From: Trichomonas vaginalis G3
Lineage: Eukaryota > Parabasalia > Trichomonadida > Trichomonadidae
Length of the DNA: 64,000 nucleotides
Direction: 5' to 3'
Assembly: GCF_026262505.1 (NCBI RefSeq)
Contig: NC_067207.1
Span: 23,900,082-23,964,081, forward strand
Shown piece by piece: positions 10,337-22,411 of the stretch (position 1 is its first letter; every line of letters begins with the position of its first letter). The notes beneath the pieces are model-generated. The model saw only the letters and a program-made list of their open reading frames with translations. It was not told the origin of the DNA and made no database searches. Position numbers and translations under genes: made by a program.

Positions 10337-11338
10337 ATGAAATATCGCATAAAAACAATTACTGGAGCAGATATTTCAATAGAACTTGACGAACATCAAA
10401 CAGTTGGAGATCTACTAACAGCAGCATGTGAACAGCTGAATAAACCCGTTGAAAAATCACTTCTAATCTTTGCATCAAAAAAATTAACAAGTCTAAATGA
10501 AATTTTAGCAAATATTGGATACACAGAAGACAAACATATCATAATTCATACAATAGGCACAAACAAATCCGAATCAGATCCTCCAAACTCGAGTGAAATT
10601 TCAGTACCTGAAAATAAAGAAGCAAAAGTGGACAATGAACAAAAAACTAGAGAACAGGCAGAAAATGCAAGGAAACAAGAATTTGCTCAAGCATTAGAGA
10701 ATATTACTGCAATGGGATTTTCAGCTGATCATGCTGAAGCCGCATTACGCCTAGCAGATGGTAATCAGAACGCTGCCCTCAACATTATACTACATCGACG
10801 AAGCAGTCAGCCGAGATTAAACGAGCGACGTATAGAAGAACAAAGAATTCGAACAGCGAGACGTAGGAATGCTAAAAAGATAAGATTATCCCCATTGACA
10901 CCGCATAGACAAAAACATCATGTTTATGAAATTCCAGGATTTAATGTTACAAAAAATCGAGAGTTTGAGAAACCAATTAGCAATATCTTCACAGAATTTA
11001 TTCAAAATAATGAGCAAACAATGGAAAGACTCAATACTGTAATTCAAGAAGAAAGTCTTGAATTTTTAGATTCAATTCAACAAAATCCGACACCAATGGT
11101 TACAATGCTAGGTTTGATAGTTCAATCAAATGAGTTCAGTGGAATTCAAACAAGTCCTTATTCTGAAGTTTTTACAGAACCATTGATTTCCGCTTTTGAC
11201 CTGACTCCCGATGAAATCCCAGTTATAGAGAGACTTCTACATATCGGAGCTCCACTCACTGTTACTGTTCGAGCATTTCGAACTTCAAATAATAATGAAG
11301 CTCTGACTAGACAGTTCCTAAGATCGAGATACATTTAA
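10337..11338 (+). CDS. RAD23-like ubiquitin receptor (UBL-UBA-UBA)
   Basis: A 333-residue protein from the ATG at 10337. The frame is open a little further upstream, but only non-ATG codons precede it, and this start places the ubiquitin-like fold exactly at the N terminus (MKYRIKTITGADISIEL, residues 1-75). A UBA domain follows at about residues 127-172 (LENITAMGFSADHAEAAL...NAALNIIL). A charged linker and a helical region containing QQNPTPMVTMLGLIVQSN sit where RAD23 has its XPC-binding domain. The C-terminal 45 residues carry the second-UBA signature LTPDEIPVIERLLHIGA...NNNEAL. RAD23 proteins carry ubiquitylated substrates to the proteasome and stabilise XPC/Rad4 in DNA repair. The domain order makes the assignment fairly secure even though the middle is divergent. 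Confidence 0.82.
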   Translation: MKYRIKTITGADISIELDEHQTVGDLLTAACEQLNKPVEKSLLIFASKKLTSLNEILANIGYTEDKHIIIHTIGTNKSESDPPNSSEISVPENKEAKVDNEQKTREQAENARKQEFAQALENITAMGFSADHAEAALRLADGNQNAALNIILHRRSSQPRLNERRIEEQRIRTARRRNAKKIRLSPLTPHRQKHHVYEIPGFNVTKNREFEKPISNIFTEFIQNNEQTMERLNTVIQEESLEFLDSIQQNPTPMVTMLGLIVQSNEFSGIQTSPYSEVFTEPLISAFDLTPDEIPVIERLLHIGAPLTVTVRAFRTSNNNEALTRQFLRSRYI

Positions 11339-11524
11339 TATTTACATACTCTTGTTCTGAAAATTTAATATACATTATGATTTTTTCTAATCATATTTTG
11401 AATTATCTTTAAATGTTTGTTATTTAGAGAATAAATCTTTATTGTTATGATATTTACCTGCTATACTTTTCAATAGTTAATATATAAAAGAAAGTCCAAC
11501 TTTTCTAAATTTGGGAAACGTTAA

Positions 11525-12182
11525 GGGTGCACACGAGAGGATCATGTAAACTTCAGAATTTAGAACCTTATTTTAGGCATTATCTTGGCTACCTATTTAG
11601 GCTCGAAAAGCAAAAAATATCAAAAAATACAACTTGACTCCATTATGACCCTTTCATGGAGGTAGTTTTTATCCGCTAGTATTTTCCCTTTGAATCTCTT
11701 TACAATTCGAAATCAAATTCAAAACTCAGTAGAAGAAAGGAAGAATCGACTTACTACGGTTGTAATACGAATAAATACATATATTTAATTATTTTTATTT
11801 ACATAATAATTGTTTGAAGCTCATATTCCATCAAATTTTTAAATAAAAACATTAAAATGTTGAAAATGTTCATATATTTTAATAGGGTTTTGGCACTTTA
11901 TTGAGGAATTACTACATACATAGTCGAACTGAACTTGATATTTTGAAATTTAAATTATTTATCAAAATTAAAATTTAACTTGAAATTTATAATTATTTAG
12001 TCATATTTTGCATAATTCTAAGTAGATTTTGTAAAAAATCAAGAAAGAAAAAATTTAACGTTCTTTATTTTTTCTTTTTTATAATAATACATATTATTAT
12101 ATAATTAACATATTCATAATGTTTCACCCTTTCAAAAATATAATCCTCCTCCTCTCAAATAAACGTACATACGGGGGCACCC
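11525..12182. mobile_element. MITE with TTAA target duplication, copy 1
   Basis: A 658-bp AT-rich element flanked on both sides by TTAA (11521-11524 and 12183-12186). Its ends are short imperfect inverted repeats: GGGTGCACACG at the left and the complement of GGGTGCCCCCG at the right. A second copy lies in the opposite orientation at 56531-57187. TTAA targeting is the habit of piggyBac-type transposases, but no transposase is inside, so superfamily is inferred only from the duplication. It sits exactly against the outer edge of the large Mutator-like element. Confidence 0.7.
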
Positions 12183-12244
12183 TTAAAACAACATTTTTTG
12201 AAGCGAAAAAACGAAATCTAATTTTTTTTTGGAAAATTTAGAAT

Positions 12245-14007
12245 GGGGAGAAGCTTCCTAAACTTTTTAATCCCATAAATATGGTCATTATCTGGAATAA
12301 AGAGTTAAGCGTCATATGTCACTTTTTGTACTAAGGAAACATCGACTTTATGCGTTATGACTTTTCGATGAGGAAACAAGTGTTCACGTATTATAAACTT
12401 CCTTATTCCAATAAACCGACCCTAAACATAATTAATTCTAAGCATGATAATGGTCTCTTTTCTATGATAACCAAATCAATTTGGTTATCATAGTAAAGCA
12501 CCAAAAACTGGAATAGGAATCGGCAATATGGAATCATGAAGCAACTCGGATAAAATAAATATGGAACATTCATACATCCATTCCCTATTTTTAACCATAT
12601 TATATTTTCAAACAAAATTCTCGTACTATTTTCAATAAAATTTGCATAACCTTGTTATTACTCTTAGGCGAAAGATGATTTTAATGTTAATTTTATAGAA
12701 GAACTTTTAATGCATAATAAAATAACCATTTCCTATAAATTTAGACTTAAAACGGTGACAATAAACAAGCTTTAGTCTAGAAATTAATTTTCTACTACTA
12801 TAAATGCATCTTTATCTTTAATTAGAAAAAAATTTATCAATTTTATTATCCAGATGAAAAAAGAAGTGACATATGATATTTTATCTAATTTAAAATCTTT
12901 TATTGATTGTTTTTAAAAACTTTGCATTTTGTATGAGTATTTCATGTTTAAATCAGTATAAATACGCAAAATACTTATGAAATTCCAGCTGTTATTCAGT
13001 ACTATTCATTTTTCAGCAATCATTAACTGTGGAAGAGTATGGCAAACGTTCGATAATGATCATGTATACTCAGATCATCAAGAATGAATTAAAGTCAATG
13101 CAGGGAAATGGATAATCCGATTAAAAACCCAAAAAAGGAAAAAGATATTATATGAACGTCTCACAAATGGTTAGTACTAAGCTCTTTCCTGATGATTGAA
13201 TATTCTTTCATATTTTTGTATATTGTAAGGGATTTTCTCCCCAAATATATAATACCTTCATTAATACGATCTACTTTCTTTGAATACAAGTATAATTTTA
13301 CATTTTAGGAAAAAATTTATTTTTTCAAATTTATCTTATAACAATAGAGATTTATATATATGTGTGTCAATATAGGCTTTAGTGGTATAAAATTGGGTAG
13401 ATTTTTGTTTTATTTTGAGTAAAAAAATTCAAAAAAATACTACCTCATTTTGCGTGCAAAGGAATAGTCAGAGCTATTTAATAACATTTTACGAATGAAC
13501 TATGGAATTACTATAACTTTTGAAGAAATTTCAAAGTTAATAGAAGATTGTATTTTAGAAATCAGCTAAAAGAATGATGTGCATGCATCAAGCGTTTTAA
13601 AGTATCCTAATCAGAATATAGTAATATACAATGATTAGCAAAGCAGATTTGAATCGGCAAGAAGAGTTGCTTAAAAAATCAGTTGAGTCTTCTCTAGTTT
13701 CCACACTGCCTATTCCTGTTTAAGTGCGGTTATTCCTATTCCAGTTTTTGGTGCTTTACTATGATAACCAAATTGATTTGGTTATCATAGAAAAGAGACC
13801 ATTATCATGCTTAGAATTAATTATGTTTAGGGTCGGTTTATTGGAATAAGGAAGTTTATAATACGTGAACACTTGTTTCCTCATCGAAAAGTCATAACGC
13901 ATAAAGTCGATGTTTCCTTAGTACAAAAAGTGACATATGACGCTTAACTCTTTATTCCAGATAATGACCATATTTATGGGATTAAAAAGTTTAGGAAGCT
14001 TCTCCCC
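12245..14007. mobile_element. Non-autonomous DNA transposon with 276-bp perfect inverted repeats and AAT target duplication
   Basis: A 1763-bp element beginning GGGGAGAAGCTTCC and ending in its complement. The terminal inverted repeats (12245-12520 and 13732-14007) are identical over 276 bp. Each contains a 32-nt inner palindrome around 12471. AAT flanks both sides (12242-12244 and 14008-14010). The other MULE arm, read in reverse complement near 24930-24950, shows the uninterrupted site with a single AAT, so boundaries and 3-bp duplication are directly seen. The interior has only short broken frames (such as 24 codons at 13495) and no recognisable transposase. A 3-bp duplication is typical of PIF/Harbinger elements, but this is a weak basis for classification. 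Confidence 0.85.
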
Positions 14008-14465
14008 AATAAATAGAGCTCTTTAACTCGTCGAAAACAAATTGTTTTCAAGTTTTTTTCGACCGGAAATTGAACTTTTAGAGTTTATACAATAAGATTC
14101 ACATGAAAAAATACGGGTTTAACAAAGAAATCACCAATATAAAGGCTTTTTAGTAGAACGAGATTGATAAAAACTATGGTATGATAAAAAGACGATAATT
14201 TTTTTGGCGGGATAATTGAAGAATATGAATGATTCGAATTACAGACATACTCTAGTCCGAAACTTACTATGGTTCGTGACTTATTTTTGACACAGAATAG
14301 CTGTAGACTAAGGCTTACTCTAGATCCAGACTTATTATACAATTAAATTTGCTTTTGGAATAAGACTTAATTTTAGTTACAAACTTATCTTAATATCAGA
14401 CTTATATTTAGAATCAGACTTACTTTAGTCTAGAACTTACATTTAGAATCAGACTTCCATTTCAA

Positions 14466-14720
14466 GTCAGACTTACTTTCGTCCGAGACTTACATTTCAA
14501 GTCAGACTTACTTTCGTCCGAGACTTACATTTCAAGTCAGACTTACTTTCTTCCAAGACTTACATTTCAAGTCATACTTACTTTCGTCCGAGACTTACAT
14601 TTCAAGTCAGACTTACTTTCGTCCGAGACTTACATTTCAAGTCAGACTTACTTTCGTCCGAGACTTACATTTCAAGTCAGACTTACTTTCGTCCGAGACT
14701 TACATTTCAAGTCAGACTTA
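14466..14720. repeat. 35-bp tandem array, left arm (7 units)
   Basis: Exactly seven 35-bp units built on GTCAGACTTACTTTCGTCCG plus AGACTTACATTTCAA, followed by a partial unit. The third unit from the outer side carries a CTTCCAAGAC variant, and the fourth a GTCATAC variant. Confidence 0.9.
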
Positions 14721-15164
14721 CATTAATATCAAACTTATATTAACCTACGACTTACTTTTATTCCCAGACATCTTGATCCACACTGACATTGAAAACCACT
14801 CATACATCTAAAGCCACTCAAACATCTAGATCCACTACGACATGGAGATCCACTCAAACATAATTTTTGCTCTCTAACTACATTTTTATATGATTTTACA
14901 ACCTAAATTTTCTTCTTTACCTAAAGATTATTCGCAATATCTGAATATCATTAATTAATTGAGATATTCAAGTTTTGACAGCGGATTTGGAAAGCAGACT
15001 TGATGGAGATTTTAAATCTGATGTCAAATCTTGGTTTTGTGCATTATTGGAAGAGAAAAAAGGGTGTTAATTGCAAATCTTAAATATAGGTTTTTACGAA
15101 AAATGTAATTAGGGTTAGAATCATAGAAAGATATATCTGTCAGACATTGTTATGTGTGACAGAT

Positions 15165-15300
15165 AATATTGCATCTCATAGACACTGTTGCATCTCATAG
15201 ACACTGTTGCATCTCATAGACACTGTTGCATCTGTCAGACACTGTTGCATCTCATAGACACTGTTGCATCTGTCAGACACTGTTTTATCTCTCGGACACT
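15165..15300. repeat. Short 19-bp minisatellite, left arm
   Basis: About seven units of the 19-bp repeat (GACACTGTTGCATCTCATA on this strand), with decayed units at both ends. It is the inverted counterpart of the far longer array at 19660-22411. Confidence 0.85.
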
Positions 15301-15398
15301 ATTACATTATCTTAATATATTTCTAATTTTAAATATTTTTCTGTTTTTTGTTTTCATTATTAAATTTATTTTATAAAACTTATTTCCCTTACTTAAAT

Positions 15399-16450
15399 TA
15401 AGGGTTTCGTTTTGCTAAAATTGTCACTTTTATAGCATATTTGTTTTTGGATGTTTTGCGAAACCAAAAAAAAACTATGATATACAATGTGTGTGTAAAG
15501 AAAATACTTTATTTACTAGTTAAAAAATCATTTGGTATTGATCAAGTTATTTTTTCTGGATAAGATATTATATGGATAATTGGATAGAAAATACAATTAT
15601 ATAATCTTGTACCTGGTTTAATTAAGCTAATTGTCATCAGAAACTTGTAATTTTTATGAATTTCAGATTTTCTTTTCATTACTGCTTTTCTTAATAGGTC
15701 AAGTTCTTATTTACGTTATAAAGTATGATATTTACAAATATCAAGTTATCATGTTTTTTGAGAAATTATGAGAAACAAACAAAAATGAAAAAGATAGGAA
15801 TAGCAATGAATAGTGATGTGGGTATAGAAAATGTAAGAGATATGAATGCAAAGCAATCAGTATTTAGGACATTGACCATAGATTTCGAAAAAAAATGCTG
15901 CATATTGAGCGAAAACTATGATTATATTATAAGGCTGTCATTTAAAGCATAATGAAACTATTCCCTTTTCATTTTAATCAAATAAGATAGTAAAGATTTT
16001 TGAATTAGCTAGAAACTGATGAGATGTTTTCACAAATCAGATTTTTAATCTCTATAATGCATAATTCACTCAATATCTCAATTTTGATATTGCGAGATAT
16101 TTTTGCTATCGGTTTCGCAATTTTGACACAATAGCAAGAGGGTTCTATAAGCATTATTATCAACGTAGAATCTGAATATCATATCAGAAAATGTCGCAAA
16201 TCTGACATTTACCCGACCAAATAGCAAAAATAATTGAATACTTTTCGCAAAAACTTTAAAAATCGATAAAAATATGAAATATAGATATTAAAGAGACTTT
16301 TTATATAATATTCATAAAGATTTTCCAAAAATATGATACCGCAAAATTAAAAAAGTGACGTCTTGAGTGGAGTCAAAGGTCGAAATTGCTAGCTAAATGT
16401 TTTTTTAGCGAAATTGCGTATTGTACGTTTTTTCGCAAAACGAAACCCTT
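15399..16450. mobile_element. hAT-like MITE, copy 1
   Basis: An element of about 1.05 kb starting TAAGGGTTTCGTTTTGC and ending in the matching GCAAAACGAAACCCTT. It is flanked by ACTTAAAT on both sides, an 8-bp duplication. A nearly identical copy in the same orientation is at 27979-29034. The 5' YA-x-x-G terminus and a 7-8 bp duplication fit the hAT superfamily; no transposase is present. A 75-codon frame with identical translation occurs in both copies, but it matches nothing I know. The insertion lies between the left arm and the MULE transposase, 70 bp before its start. Confidence 0.8.
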
Positions 16451-16520
16451 ACTTAAATTTTAAATTTCTTCTTAGTTTAATCCTAAAATTCGTTTACTTT
16501 TAAAATTGACATTCCGTTTA

Positions 16521-19448
16521 ATGGCCATGGCTCCTTTTGATTATGGATGTATTATTGATCTAAATAAAATCAATAGTACTATTCTTAAGATAATAAATTA
16601 TTCAAAATATCTCGTTCAGAATAATATAGACCTCGATTTAGAAGATACAGAATTGAATGATATTCAGGCTGAATGTAAGCGCATTCGTACATGTGATGCT
16701 TATAACTACATTACCCTTTTTGTAATACATAACTTAAATTTCGCACCGGCGGTCAATGAAATACTGGACAATTTAGAATTTTACCCTACACCAAATGAAT
16801 ACTTAACTTCAATAGCAGACGAATATAGCAAGGATATGGGTGATGAAGAAGAATATAACTATATTCATGTTTTTCCACAAACATTGAAGGATTTTCTAAT
16901 TGATACTTTGTTAATGGATGATCTTGACGCTTTTTTATCCAAACTATTTGGTCGCAATATTGGAACAACCATTTTTGGTGATAGAATTAGCATATGCTTT
17001 CAATGCAAACAATATCCTTGAATATTTATGTGCAAATACTGAAAAACTATCAAACTTTGACGATAACCAAAAATTTATATATAATGTTCAATGCGGAAAA
17101 AAATATTATGTCAATATCCTCAATGTCAAAAAATCATTGATCGCTGGTTTTGAACTGAATTTACTTAAATCCAAGAAAATTCGTATAAGTTCATTCGCAT
17201 TTGAATGCTATTTAAAATATCAAAATTTTGCGGAAATTATATCTTACATTAATTCATATAAACCAGATGATATTGTTCGATCGAAAGGATTCATGAAGTC
17301 TGTTGTCAGGCACGCAGCTAGATTAAAAAATATGGCTGTATTTTTTCAATATGTATCTAAAGATCTTATTGACGATGACAAAGAGCAATTTGTTTCATAT
17401 ATTCTTGATTCACAGGCAGATTTCATTTTCAATGTATATAATCGCATTGCAAGTGGCTATTATTTATCAAAACGCATGATTAATGAAATTCCCCGCGGAT
17501 ATAATGTTCTTAAAATTGCAAACATTGAAGTAATGCATAATTATGACAAAGAATCACGCCAAGTAACTTGGAATATTGGTGCCTCAGATATATGGAATTT
17601 CAGTGAGATTCATGAACTCTTTAATTATCTTCCTTTTTTCCTTAAAATAGTTCCATTTAAGGAACAAGAAAATCCTCCCAAATACACAGACTTCTATTTT
17701 AAAGACACTGATCCTAGTGATCGTTTAATTCTAGAACTTGATTTTGATCGAAAATATATTGAAGGAAATCGATATAAGGCTTTTACAATAATTATTAACA
17801 AAAAAATGAGTCAAGCTGTTATAATAAGGAATAACAAAGATATACCTTATTTAATCGAGGATGTTATTAACAGAGTTCAAATTTCAAAATGTGTAATTCC
17901 TTCAAATAAGTTAAGCAAAAAACTGACACGTTATACCAACTTCAATTCACCAATAATTAAGGATATTTATGATTTGCGCTCGTTACTTAAACAATTACCC
18001 GGCAAAGTTTATGTCCATCTTTTAGAAGATAAGCTAAAAGATCTTGCAACTTGCAATTCAAAATCAATTCAATGGTCATGCTGGATCCCAGACCTTGTAC
18101 CTGATTTATTAAGGGTTGCAATTGAAAACGAATGTATCCAGACCATCGAACTGGATGCCACGTTTTCGTTTCCTCCGTATATACTTATATTACCCCAGTG
18201 TGTTATTAATAACACAGGTTATCCACTGGGATATTACTTCGGGCTGAGCGAAAACTCAAATGCTTACAGAATCTTTTATGAAAGACTAGTTTCATCTGCT
18301 ACAGATGTTGATATTCAAAATGTCCCGATTTTAAGCGATTTGCACTCTTCTCTTGAAAGTTTTTGCAAAAGTAGCCATTTAATTCATTGGCTTTGCGCTT
18401 ATCATTTTTTAAAAACAATTAAAGATAGTGTAATCATGAGGGGATTGATTCGAGAAGTAATATATGCAGAAGATGAAGCAACGTATAATGTTAGATACGA
18501 AACATACTCCGAAATTGTTAATCATTTAAATAAGAATGAATTGGTTGATCCTCTTGATATGGAAAAATGGATCAATCTTGGCAAAGAGGAATTCAAATCC
18601 AAAATCGCACGATTTAAGAGAGATGTCAAAATCATGCCTAGCAATCATGCGGAAGGTAATCACGGGAGCTTGAATACCAAAATGAAGGAGATTTCAAGCA
18701 AAACAAACTTTTGAAGTTCCAAACAATGATTGAACATATAATGTCGAGATTTAATCAAATTGATGATCCAAAAAATGATAATGTAATGAAACTTTATAGA
18801 AAATTGAAAATTTCGGCAATTAAAAATAAAGTCGAACAGCATTGTAAATGCAACTGCAACATGGAAAATGTTTATAAACTATATGGTGTTCATATTCCAT
18901 GTATTCATAACATCTTAGATGTAAAACCGGCCGATTTAGAAAAACCTAAAGCATTTCATATTGGAAAATTGGAATTCAATAGTTCGAAGAATATTCTAGT
19001 TTATGATGATGAAGACAATCCGATAGGAAAGGGTGATCGGAAAAATGAACAATGCAAAATTTCGGCTCGGAAAACATTTACAACCAAAGTTGAGAACGAA
19101 ATTTACTTGTATGAAGAACAAGTAACTCCAGATATAGGAGTTAAAAGTCTTGTTCAACGCATTTTAAATCTTCCGTCAATTGACAAGGCAACAAGTTTCA
19201 TGTTTAATCTTGGGATGAACATCGATTATGATACAATTCAGGCAATTCATTATATATCATCATTAAGAAAAACACATCCAGAAGTGATAGATTTGGCATT
19301 AAGTAATGCATATCTTCCGGAAGAATCAGATGAATATCAGCAAAACAAAGACATGATTTCAAAAATTATCGAAGAAGTTTTTGATAATAAAGACAAGGAA
19401 AGAGATCCAGATTTTGTTGTAAGAAGGAAGAGGAAAAATGGTTTGTGA
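16521..19448 (+). pseudogene. MULE transposase with SWIM zinc finger and DUF3447-like N-terminal part, two frameshifts
   Basis: Three overlapping frames (16521-17021, 16918-18714, 18711-19448) read as one protein of about 970 residues if two single-base shifts, near 16990 and 18705, are allowed for. The middle frame has the MULE DDE core: first Asp in IELDATFSF, second in ILSDLHSS, the MULE-type C-x2-H in CAYHFLKTI, and a likely third acidic residue in NHAEGNHGSL. The third frame carries a SWIM finger (CKCNCNMEN...PCIH). The N-terminal about 200 residues have the layout of the DUF3447-ankyrin proteins elsewhere in the window, including a DDLDAFL block and IELAYAFNANNILEYLC. MULE transposases excise and insert elements with 8-11 bp duplications. 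With two shifts this copy is probably inactive. The ATG at 16521 follows the upstream hAT-like insertion closely. Confidence 0.85.
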
Positions 19449-19659
19449 AAAAAATATTTATATGAATAAAATGTGTATGATTATTGTTTATAAAAATAGT
19501 TAATAAATATGAGAAACTATTTAATTATTTGTTATATAAAGATTCGATATACAGAACAGAATGAAAAAGGATAAAAAAATTAATCAGAAAGATGTAAAAG
19601 TTTGGGAGATATAAAAAATATTATAGAGATAAAATATTTCCTGAGAGATAAAAAAGTCA
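19449..19659. other. Spacer between transposase and minisatellite
   Basis: AT-rich DNA that grades into degenerate minisatellite units towards 19660. Nothing else is seen. Confidence 0.5.
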
Positions 19660-22411
19660 ATGAAAGATGCAACAGTGAGAGACTGATGCAACAGTGTTAA
19701 TGAGATGGAATAGTGGCTGAGAGATGCAACAGTGTCTATGAGATGCAACAGTGTCTGACAGATGCAACAGTGTCTGATAAAACAGTGTCTGAGATGCAAC
19801 AGTGTCTGACAGATGCAACAGTGTCTATGAGATGCAACAGTGTCTATGAGATGCAACAGTGTCTATGAGATGCAACAGTGTGTATGAGATGCAACAGTGT
19901 CTATGAGATGCAACAGTGTGTATGAGATGCAACAGTGTCTATGAGATGCAACAGTGTCTGACAGATGCAACAGTGTCTATGAGATGCAACAGTGTCTATG
20001 AGATGCAACAGTGTCTATGAATAACAGTGTCTAAGATGCAACAGTGTCTGACAGATGCAACAGTGTCTATGAGATGCAACAGTGTCTATGAGATGCAACA
20101 GTGTCTATGAGATGCAACAGTGTATGAGATGCAACAGTGTCTATGAGATGCAACAGGGTCTATGAGATGCAACAGTGTCTGAGATGCAACAGTGTCTGAC
20201 AGATGCAACAGTGTCTATGAGATGCAACAGTGTCTATGAGATGCAACAGTGTCTGACAGATGCAACAGTGTCTATGAGATGCAACACGGTCTATGAGATG
20301 CAACAGTGTCTATGAGATGCAACAGTGTCTGACAGATGCAACAGTGTCTATGAGATGCAACAGTGTCTGACAGATGCAACAGTGTCTATGAGATGCAACA
20401 GTGTCTATGAGATGCAACAGTGTCTATGAGATGCAACAGTGTCTATGAGATGCAACAGTGTCTATGAGATGCAACAGTGTCTATGAGATGCAACAGTGTC
20501 TGACAGATGCAACAGTGTCTGACAGATGCAACAGTGTCTATGAGATGCAACAGTGTCTATGAGATGCAACAGTGTCTATGAGATGCAACAGTGTCTATGA
20601 GATGCAACAGTGTCTATGAGATGCAACAGTGTCTATGAGATGCAACAGTGTCTGACAGATGCAACAGTGTCTATGAGATGCAACAGTGTCTGACAGATGC
20701 AACAGTGTCTATGAGATGCAACAGTGTCTATGAGATGCAACAGTGTCTGACAGATGCAACAGTGTCTATGAGATGCAACAGTGTCTATGAGATGCAACAG
20801 TGTCTGACAGATGCAACAGTGTCTATGAGATGCAACAGTGTCTATGAGATGCAACAGTGTCTATGAGATGCAACAGTGTCTGACAGATGCAACAGTGTCT
20901 ATGAGATGCAACAGTGTCTATGAGATGCAACAGTGTCTATGAGATGCAACACGGTCTATGAGATGCAACAGTGTCTGACAGATGCAACAGTGTCTGACAG
21001 ATGCAACAGTGTCTGACAGATGCAACAGTGTCTATGAGATGCAACAGTGTCTATGAGATGCAACACGGTCTATGAGATGCAACAGTGTCTGACAGATGCA
21101 ACAGTGTCTATGAGATGCAACAGTGTCTATGAGATGCAACAGTGTCTATGAGATGCAACAGTGTCTGACAGATGCAACAGTGTCTATGAGATGCAACAGT
21201 GTCTATGAGATGCAACAGTGTCTATGAGATGCAACAGTGTCTATGAGATGCAACAGTGTCTATGAGATGCAACAGTGTCTATGAGATGCAACAGTGTCTG
21301 ACAGATGCAACAGTGTCTATGAGATGCAACAGTGTCTATGAGATGCAACAGTGTCTATGAGATGCAACAGTGTCTGACAGATGCAACAGTGTCTGACAGA
21401 TGCAACAGTGTCTATGAGATGCAACAGTGTCTATGAGATGCAACAGTGTCTATGAGATGCAACAGTGTCTGACAGATGCAACAGTGTCTATGAGATGCAA
21501 CACGGTCTATGAGATGCAACAGTGTCTGACAGATGCAACAGTGTCTGACAGATGCAACAGTGTCTATGAGATGCAACAGTGTCTATGAGATGCAACAGTG
21601 TCTATGAGATGCAACAGTGTCTATGAGATGCAACAGTGTCTATGAGATGCAACAGTGTCTGACAGATGCAACAGTGTCTATGAGATGCAACAGTGTCTAT
21701 GAGATGCAACAGTGTCTGACAGATGCAACAGTGTCTATGAGATGCAACAGTGTCTATGAGATGCAACAGTGTCTGACAGATGCAACAGTGTCTATGAGAT
21801 GCAACAGTGTCTATGAGATGCAACACGGTCTATGAGATGCAACAGTGTCTGACAGATGCAACAGTGTCTGACAGATGCAACAGTGTCTATGAGATGCAAC
21901 AGTGTCTATGAGATGCAACAGTGTCTGACAGATGCAACAGTGTCTATGAGATGCAACAGTGTCTATGAGATGCAACAGTGTCTATGAGATGCAACAGTGT
22001 CTGACAGATGCAACAGTGTCTATGAGATGCAACAGTGTCTATGAGATGCAACAGTGTCTATGAGATGCAACAGTGTCTATGAGATGCAACAGTGTCTATG
22101 AGATGCAACAGTGTCTGACAGATGCAACAGTGTCTATGAGATGCAACAGTGTCTGACAGATGCAACAGTGTCTATGAGATGCAACAGTGTCTATGAGATG
22201 CAACAGTGTCTATGAGATGCAACAGTGTCTGACAGATGCAACAGTGTCTATGAGATGCAACAGTGTCTGACAGATGCAACAGTGTCTATGAGATGCAACA
22301 GTGTCTATGAGATGCAACAGTGTCTGACAGATGCAACAGTGTCTATGAGATGCAACAGTGTCTGACAGATGCAACAGTGTCTATGAGATGCAACAGTGTC
22401 TGACAGATATA
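19660..22411. repeat. Large 19-bp minisatellite with two main unit types
   Basis: About 140 tandem 19-bp units, almost all of two kinds: GATGCAACAGTGTCTATGA and GATGCAACAGTGTCTGACA. A third, rarer kind has CACGGTCTATGA (near 20285, 20948, 21064, 21500 and 21824). Units are degenerate on the left, next to the transposase, and homogeneous up to the junction with the right arm at 22411. Because 19 is not a multiple of 3 and the unit lacks stops in several frames, long meaningless frames appear on both strands; these are not genes. Confidence 0.95.

Larger units (their letters stand above)
12183..15305. repeat. Left inverted arm of the MULE element
   Basis: Made of 12183-12244 plus 14008-15305 once the GGGG-ended insertion is removed. 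It is the reverse complement of 22400-23638 joined to 24894-25013, with only scattered differences. An 85-codon frame occurs in both arms at 14085-14342 (minus) and 23341-23598 (plus); its conservation simply reflects arm identity. Confidence 0.8.

Noticed and set aside
12403-12615. 70-codon frame
   Set aside because: Lies across the perfect inverted repeat of the GGGG-ended element and has no protein character.
14085-14342. 85-codon minus-strand frame conserved at 23341-23598
   Set aside because: Its conservation is explained by the inverted arms being near-identical; the translation includes tandem-repeat-like DNA and no known motif.
15725-15952. 75-codon frame identical in both hAT-like MITE copies
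   Set aside because: The whole element is near-identical between copies, so there is no independent evidence of selection on the frame.
20633-21835. Open frames of 72-74 codons on both strands rich in Cys, His and Met
   Set aside because: They are direct readings of the 19-bp repeat, which lacks stops in several frames.
19660-22411. CRISPR-like array
   Set aside because: The 19-bp units are directly adjacent with no spacers, the host is eukaryotic, and the array is part of a transposon arm; it is a minisatellite.
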